DNA from: Solibacillus ferritrahens
Lineage (GTDB): Bacteria > Bacillota > Bacilli > Bacillales_A > Planococcaceae
DNA length: 64,000 nucleotides
NCBI RefSeq assembly: GCF_037027585.1
Contig: NZ_JAXCLE010000005.1
Span: 62,001 to 126,000 of the forward strand
Direction of reading: 5' to 3'
Positions within the stretch are counted from its first letter, which is position 1, and each line of letters begins with the position of its first letter. Positions 59,974-64,000 of this stretch are shown piece after piece. A program made the translations under genes and the position numbers. The notes below the pieces were generated by a model. The model was not told where the DNA came from and ran no database searches. It saw only the letters and a list, made by a program, of their open reading frames with translations.

Positions 59974-62028
59974 TTATAACTTGAATTTTGAAACAGAGTC
60001 CGATAAATTTTCGACTTGTTCATTTAAATGAGTAGCATGAATTGTTACTTCGGTAGTGGCTGATGTTTGTTCTTCAATCGAACTTGCAATTTCTTGTGTT
60101 TCAGCTGTTACCTCTGTAGTCATTTCATGGACTACTAACATTGATGAGAGCACAACATTTTTTTGCTGTTGCATTGTCGACACATTATCCATCGTTCTAG
60201 TAATAGATTCTTTCATATTTTCCAAAGTATCGGATAGCTGTTTAATTGCATTATTCACAGTATCAACGGCTACCTTTTGATTGTCACTAATATCATTTGT
60301 TTGCTGCATTACTTGAACGAGTTGCTCTGTATCTTCCAAAATACTTTTAATAATTTCCTGAATGTTCGTAGTAGCTGCTTTGGAATTCTCAGCTAATTTT
60401 CTTACCTCATCTGCTACGACAGCAAAGCCTTTACCGTGTTCGCCTGCTCTAGCTGCTTCGATAGATGCATTTAATGCAAGTAAGTTCGTTTGTTCTGTAA
60501 TTTGGGCAATCAATTTTGTCACTTGAGAAATAGACTTTGTTTTATCATCCAGGTTGGTTGCTACAATGGTTACTTCCTGAAATGCTCTTTCTAAATTTGT
60601 ATATGTTTCTTCTAATTGATCAACTTTATCAATAGTTGTATGTGCTTCAATGAGCGCTTCGGTTGCATCATCTGCCATTTGTTGAGATTGTAATTCAATA
60701 GTCTCAATACCGTCTGCTAATACTTGGAGAGCATTAGAACCATCCTGCATTTTTTCAGCCTGATTACTACTATTCATAGCGATTTCTTCAATACTAGTAG
60801 AAACATTATTTAATGCTTGTTCATTTTCTTTAGCGATAATTGCTAAACTATTAGACGAATTTCGAATTGCATTTGTATTTTCATTAACTTGAAGAACTAA
60901 ACGATGAACTCCATCTAGCATCTGGTTATAATGGTTTGCTAAATCAGCAATTTCATCATTTGAATTCGTTTCAAAACGAGTAATAAAGTCGCCTTTTGCT
61001 GTTCTTTCAAATACTTTTTTTAAATTACTAAAAATCAGGATTAGTTTAATTGACATGAAATAAGCGATTAAACAACCAATTACTAATCCAATAATGAGTG
61101 ATATCCAACCGTTAATTGTAAATTCCTTTAATTTTTCGGCAAAATTACCTTTATCTATAACAGAAACAATCTTCCAATTGTTTTTTTCTATTGTCTGTAT
61201 TTCTCCCGAATAATCCATACCATCCCAGTTAAATTGTTCAATTTGATTATTCGTATTTGAATCATTTAAAAGCCAACTGAATTCTGTAGCTAATTCATCA
61301 GGTTTTAATAAATCCGAAACACCCTCAACTTTGCCGGAATTATCAGCGTTAATATTTTTTCCGTCACCATCTTCAATAAATGAAGAAACAATTAGACCAT
61401 TTGGATCAACAATCATTAATTTGGAAGATGTATCTGTTTCAATACTTTCGCGTATTGAACCAATCGTTGAGAAGTCAATATCAAAGCCGACTGCGCCAAC
61501 TAGCTCACCATTATTAAATACGGGAGCAATAACGGAAGTCATTAATTTATTTACACCAGTATCCAAATAAATATCCATCCATTGTAAATTAGGATTACTA
61601 TTTAATTTCGCGAATGTTTGAGAATCGCGAACATCCCAATCGTATGTAATCTCTGGTGTCACATGTAATTTGCCAGTATTAAAATCCATGAAATACACGG
61701 CTAAATAATCATTATTTTGTTCATGAAGTGTTTTTGTTATTTTGTCTATTTGAGTATAATCTTTTTCCTCATTCGTTAAGATTGCCTCTATTACCTGACT
61801 TAATTGTAAAACAGCAGATTCATAATTCAATAAGCCTAATGAAACCTGATTAACTGCATTTTTAGCACTGTCAGCAGAGGTTTGACGATTTTCATCTTCT
61901 AGAATGTTACGCACGTTCCACTGACTAAAAATTACAGTTACGCCGACTGCTAACACAATGGCGCATGAGATATAAATCATCCACTTCACTTTTAAAGTCA
62001 AATTCTTAAAAAAGTTCACTTGTTTCAC
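59974..62028 (-). CDS. methyl-accepting chemotaxis protein with dCache sensor
   Basis: A 684-residue chemoreceptor. TM1 (about 15-35), a dCache_1 extracellular sensor (about 40-295; DNDYLAVYFMDFNTGKLHV and AVGFDIDFSTIGSI), TM2 (about 300-322), HAMP, and the methyl-accepting domain with tip GKGFAVVADEVRKLAENS. The double-Cache domain typically binds amino acids or organic acids; the ligand is unknown. It is the second chemoreceptor in the window. Confidence 0.93.
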   Translation of the reverse strand: MKQVNFFKNLTLKVKWMIYISCAIVLAVGVTVIFSQWNVRNILEDENRQTSADSAKNAVNQVSLGLLNYESAVLQLSQVIEAILTNEEKDYTQIDKITKTLHEQNNDYLAVYFMDFNTGKLHVTPEITYDWDVRDSQTFAKLNSNPNLQWMDIYLDTGVNKLMTSVIAPVFNNGELVGAVGFDIDFSTIGSIRESIETDTSSKLMIVDPNGLIVSSFIEDGDGKNINADNSGKVEGVSDLLKPDELATEFSWLLNDSNTNNQIEQFNWDGMDYSGEIQTIEKNNWKIVSVIDKGNFAEKLKEFTINGWISLIIGLVIGCLIAYFMSIKLILIFSNLKKVFERTAKGDFITRFETNSNDEIADLANHYNQMLDGVHRLVLQVNENTNAIRNSSNSLAIIAKENEQALNNVSTSIEEIAMNSSNQAEKMQDGSNALQVLADGIETIELQSQQMADDATEALIEAHTTIDKVDQLEETYTNLERAFQEVTIVATNLDDKTKSISQVTKLIAQITEQTNLLALNASIEAARAGEHGKGFAVVADEVRKLAENSKAATTNIQEIIKSILEDTEQLVQVMQQTNDISDNQKVAVDTVNNAIKQLSDTLENMKESITRTMDNVSTMQQQKNVVLSSMLVVHEMTTEVTAETQEIASSIEEQTSATTEVTIHATHLNEQVENLSDSVSKFKL

Positions 62029-62420
62029 ATCTTTCTTTTATCTAAATATTTACTTTTGCACCGAAAAGTAGAAAGGTAATCTGGATAAAAGTATATATAT
62101 GTATAGGACTTATGTCTATAGAAAAATATTATATTGGGGGCAATTTGCATTATAGTTACAATTTTCTAAATAATATTACTATTTAGTGGGTATATTTATA
62201 AAAAAAACTAATAACTAATTAGAAATGGTCGAAAAATGGTTTTTGACAGTTGCAAATGTTATTGGAGGATAAATAAAAAAAGTACAATTGTCTATATATA
62301 TATATAGTAAATATAAGGATTGGTGGAGGTTTTTAAAGCGAAAATTTTTAAAAATAAAAGCCTTGTTTGAAATAAATATTTCATTTTAACCTAACTTAAA
62401 ATGTATTGTCAACAAAAAAA
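62029..62420. other. AT-rich intergenic region
   Basis: It contains the receptor promoter on the left and a TATATATATATA tract near 62295. No gene or RNA was recognised before the promoter at 62421. Confidence 0.45.
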
Positions 62421-62449
62421 TTGTATTTTTGTTTAAGAAATGTTATAAT
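62421..62449 (+). promoter_or_regulatory. strong sigma-A-type promoter
   Basis: TTGTAT (62421-62426), a 17-base spacer and TATAAT (62444-62449) with an extended TGT (62441-62443). Transcription would start near 62456, about 170 bases before the next gene. Confidence 0.75.
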
Positions 62450-62464
62450 AGACTTACAATTGTG

Positions 62465-62514
62465 GTATTTCGAATTCTGCTGTAAATGCAGAAAGAATTT
62501 GGAATACGTTTTTT
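62465..62514 (+). terminator. leader hairpin with T tract (attenuator or small RNA)
   Basis: GTATTTCGAATTC pairs over 13 bp (two wobble pairs) with GAATTTGGAATAC, with an inner TGC/GCA and loop TGTAAAT, followed by GTTTTTT. It lies just after the strong promoter and 110 bases before the start codon at 62628. It could end a short RNA or attenuate the gene. Confidence 0.5.
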
Positions 62515-62627
62515 AATAGTCTTTTTCAAAATTAAGGTAAAAATTCAAACAATTGTGTGAGGTTTATTAGGAGTTATTTAATTTAATAATAAATTTACCT
62601 GTAAAAATGTGAAGGAGGACTATAATA

Positions 62628-63482
62628 ATGAATCTAATTAATAAGAAAGTTACACATAAGCTCTTTGGTACGGGAAGTGTTGTTAAACATAATGATTCAA
62701 GTATCGAAATACATTTTGCATCTGAAAAAAAGAAGTTTGTTTTCCCTGATGTATTTGAAAAACACCTGAAACTTCATGATAAAGGTGATGCAAGTTCACT
62801 TGAAAAAATTATTGAAAAAAGAGAGCTTGAACGAAGAGAAGAGGAATGGCAAAAGGAAGAAGATTTAAAACTTTTGCGAAAAAACCAGGACCTTCGCCAA
62901 CAGCATGAAAAACTTATGAAAAACCATAAACTTCATCCTGAGTCCCAAATGGTATTTTGGTGTGATGAAGAAGAGAAAAGTACAGCATTTTCAGAGTGGA
63001 AAGTTTTCTCTGGAGTTGCAAAAAGTGGTGTTAACAAAGGCAAACCAAACAAACCGATTCGATTGTTTGAAAATAGTGCGGTCTTGTTAACTTCTGTAGA
63101 TTCTGACTCGTCAGAAAAAGACAGACGCATTTTAGGTGTTTATATGGTAAAGGAAGATTTTATCGGAAAGCTTAGCCAAGATGGTAATATTCCTGCCCAT
63201 TCAAAGTTCAGATTGCAACTTACAGAAGAGGAAGCGAATCAAATGCTCTTCTGGAATTATTATGTAAATGAAAAGTTTACACATAAAATGACATGGAATA
63301 CCGGCAAACACCGTTACTTTAATAATCTTTGGATGGCTCAAATTTTACGCGATATAGTATCGATTAAAACTGATCCACAGGAACGAGAGCTGGCACAACA
63401 GTTTTTTGATTATTTCTGCAAAATCAATAAAATTTCAGCTCAAGAGTTACCAGATCCAAATGGTGCATTAAAACGCATTTAA
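62628..63482 (+). CDS. conserved hypothetical protein with N-terminal SH3/Tudor-like domain
   Basis: A 284-residue protein. The N-terminus THKLFGTGSVVKHNDSSIEI resembles the small beta barrel found at the end of UvrD-like helicases; a charged helical linker follows (about 58-105), then a mixed domain from about residue 115 (SQMVFWCDEEEKSTAFSEWK ... WNTGKHRYFNNLWMAQIL). I do not recognise a function; the beta barrel suggests nucleic-acid or protein contact. The AAGGAGG site is at 62612-62618. It has a strong promoter and a hairpin in its leader. Confidence 0.6.
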   Translation: MNLINKKVTHKLFGTGSVVKHNDSSIEIHFASEKKKFVFPDVFEKHLKLHDKGDASSLEKIIEKRELERREEEWQKEEDLKLLRKNQDLRQQHEKLMKNHKLHPESQMVFWCDEEEKSTAFSEWKVFSGVAKSGVNKGKPNKPIRLFENSAVLLTSVDSDSSEKDRRILGVYMVKEDFIGKLSQDGNIPAHSKFRLQLTEEEANQMLFWNYYVNEKFTHKMTWNTGKHRYFNNLWMAQILRDIVSIKTDPQERELAQQFFDYFCKINKISAQELPDPNGALKRI

Positions 63483-63502
63483 TTTTTAGTTCCAATTCGA
63501 AA

Positions 63503-63533
63503 AGAGAGATTGCATCCGGCAATCTCTCTTTTT
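63503..63533 (+). terminator. terminator
   Basis: AAAGAGAGATTGC pairs with GCAATCTCTCTTT, loop ATCCG. Confidence 0.85.
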
Positions 63534-63590
63534 GTGCTTTATTTTAATCAGGCCTTCAAAACTAAATGGATGAATCACAAATACTTTTAA

Positions 63591-64000
63591 TCAATCAAAA
63601 ATATAACGAATTACATCTATTGCTTGGTCAACAGTCTCTACGGTTACATTTGCTTTATTGGAAAGCTCCTTTAAAGGGTGAATCAATGACTCCGGTCGAA
63701 TAATAATAGTTGGCTTGTTCATAGCAATAGCCGTACTTGCATCCATTGCGGTATTCCACTGTTTATACTTTTCGCCGAATAAGGCAATGACAATATCAGC
63801 TTTTTGCATTAATACTTGTGTTCTAAAATTATTAATATCCGATGCTGCATTATCTTTATGGAAGTTAGAAGGCTGCTCCCCTAAAATTTCTTCGCCAATA
63901 TTATCAGAACGATCATGGTTTGTTTGTGGAGCTACGAAGCGTAGGGGGAGATTATATTCCTTTGCCTTTTTTGCAACTTCTTCCCGCCAATTATCATGAA
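63591..64000 (-). CDS. ytoQ: YtoQ-family protein, 3' part
   Basis: The last 135 or so residues of YtoQ; the start lies beyond base 64000. The protein reads HDNWREEVAKKAKEYNLPLR, NHDRSDNIGEEILGEQPSNF and ADIVIALFGEKYKQWNTAMD, a nucleoside 2-deoxyribosyltransferase-like fold. Its cellular role is not established. It has an in-frame shadow in the ATG at 63809 which is an internal methionine. Confidence 0.9.
   Translation of the reverse strand, partial: HDNWREEVAKKAKEYNLPLRFVAPQTNHDRSDNIGEEILGEQPSNFHKDNAASDINNFRTQVLMQKADIVIALFGEKYKQWNTAMDASTAIAMNKPTIIIRPESLIHPLKELSNKANVTVETVDQAIDVIRYIFD

Overview
The window is a low-GC, AT-rich chromosomal segment from an endospore-forming Firmicute. It carries spore germination (GerA/B/C), spore coat (CotY/Z-like), SASP and spore photoproduct lyase genes, an intracellular subtilisin, Bce-type antibiotic sensing and several methyl-accepting chemotaxis proteins. 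Gene content and protein style suggest the Solibacillus/Lysinibacillus branch of the Planococcaceae/Caryophanaceae; this is an inference from reading, not a database result.

Layout. 1-6018: ordinary chromosome (oligopeptide-binding lipoprotein, thioredoxin-like protein, dagK, a chemotaxis receptor, rlmCD). 6019-16855: an accessory island at the 3' end of rlmCD. It holds a toxin/immunity-like pair, a large serine recombinase with a coupled 51-codon gene, an HTH gene overlapping an HUH-type Rep gene, a LAGLIDADG endonuclease, and a retron (msr-msd RNA, RT fused to a trypsin-like protease, overlapping 173-aa gene). Two further degraded copies of the rlmCD 3' end lie at 15026-15082 and 16796-16855. 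One is followed by a recombinase-tail remnant and an immunity-gene remnant, so at least two related elements seem to have accreted here. The isp gene lies between the second and third copies.

17181-22102: secreted S9 peptidase, zinc alcohol dehydrogenase, MarR regulator, nitroreductase. 22337-28506: a spore-surface cluster with a CotY/Z-like protein and three SPOCS/CsxC-like proteins, interrupted by an actin-like (ParM-type) ATPase gene and its small partner. 28679-34185: phosphodiesterase-like protein, DUF421 protein, coiled-coil exported protein, SASP and two pseudogenes. 34343-39927: VanZ plus a Bce-like module (regulator, kinase, small exported protein, ABC ATPase, permease). 40018-46199: oligopeptidase B pseudogene, NHL/FecR surface pair, two oxidoreductases. 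46521-50465: gerA-gerB-gerC operon. 50660-53048: TPP riboswitch with terminator controlling thiM, a thiamine-binding protein, thiE and a frameshifted fourth gene. 53065-64000: mostly single genes, including a divergent YqcI/YcgG plus DDAH-like pair, splB, HpaB-like monooxygenase, a dCache chemotaxis receptor, and ytoQ running off the end.

The best candidate for an unusual system is the retron at 12526-14966. The RT has the retron hallmarks (NAxxH, VTG, YADD), a complete His-Asp-Ser protease domain on the same chain, a compact non-coding RNA bounded by a perfect 10-bp a1/a2 inverted repeat and driven by an extended -10 promoter, and a translationally overlapping downstream gene.
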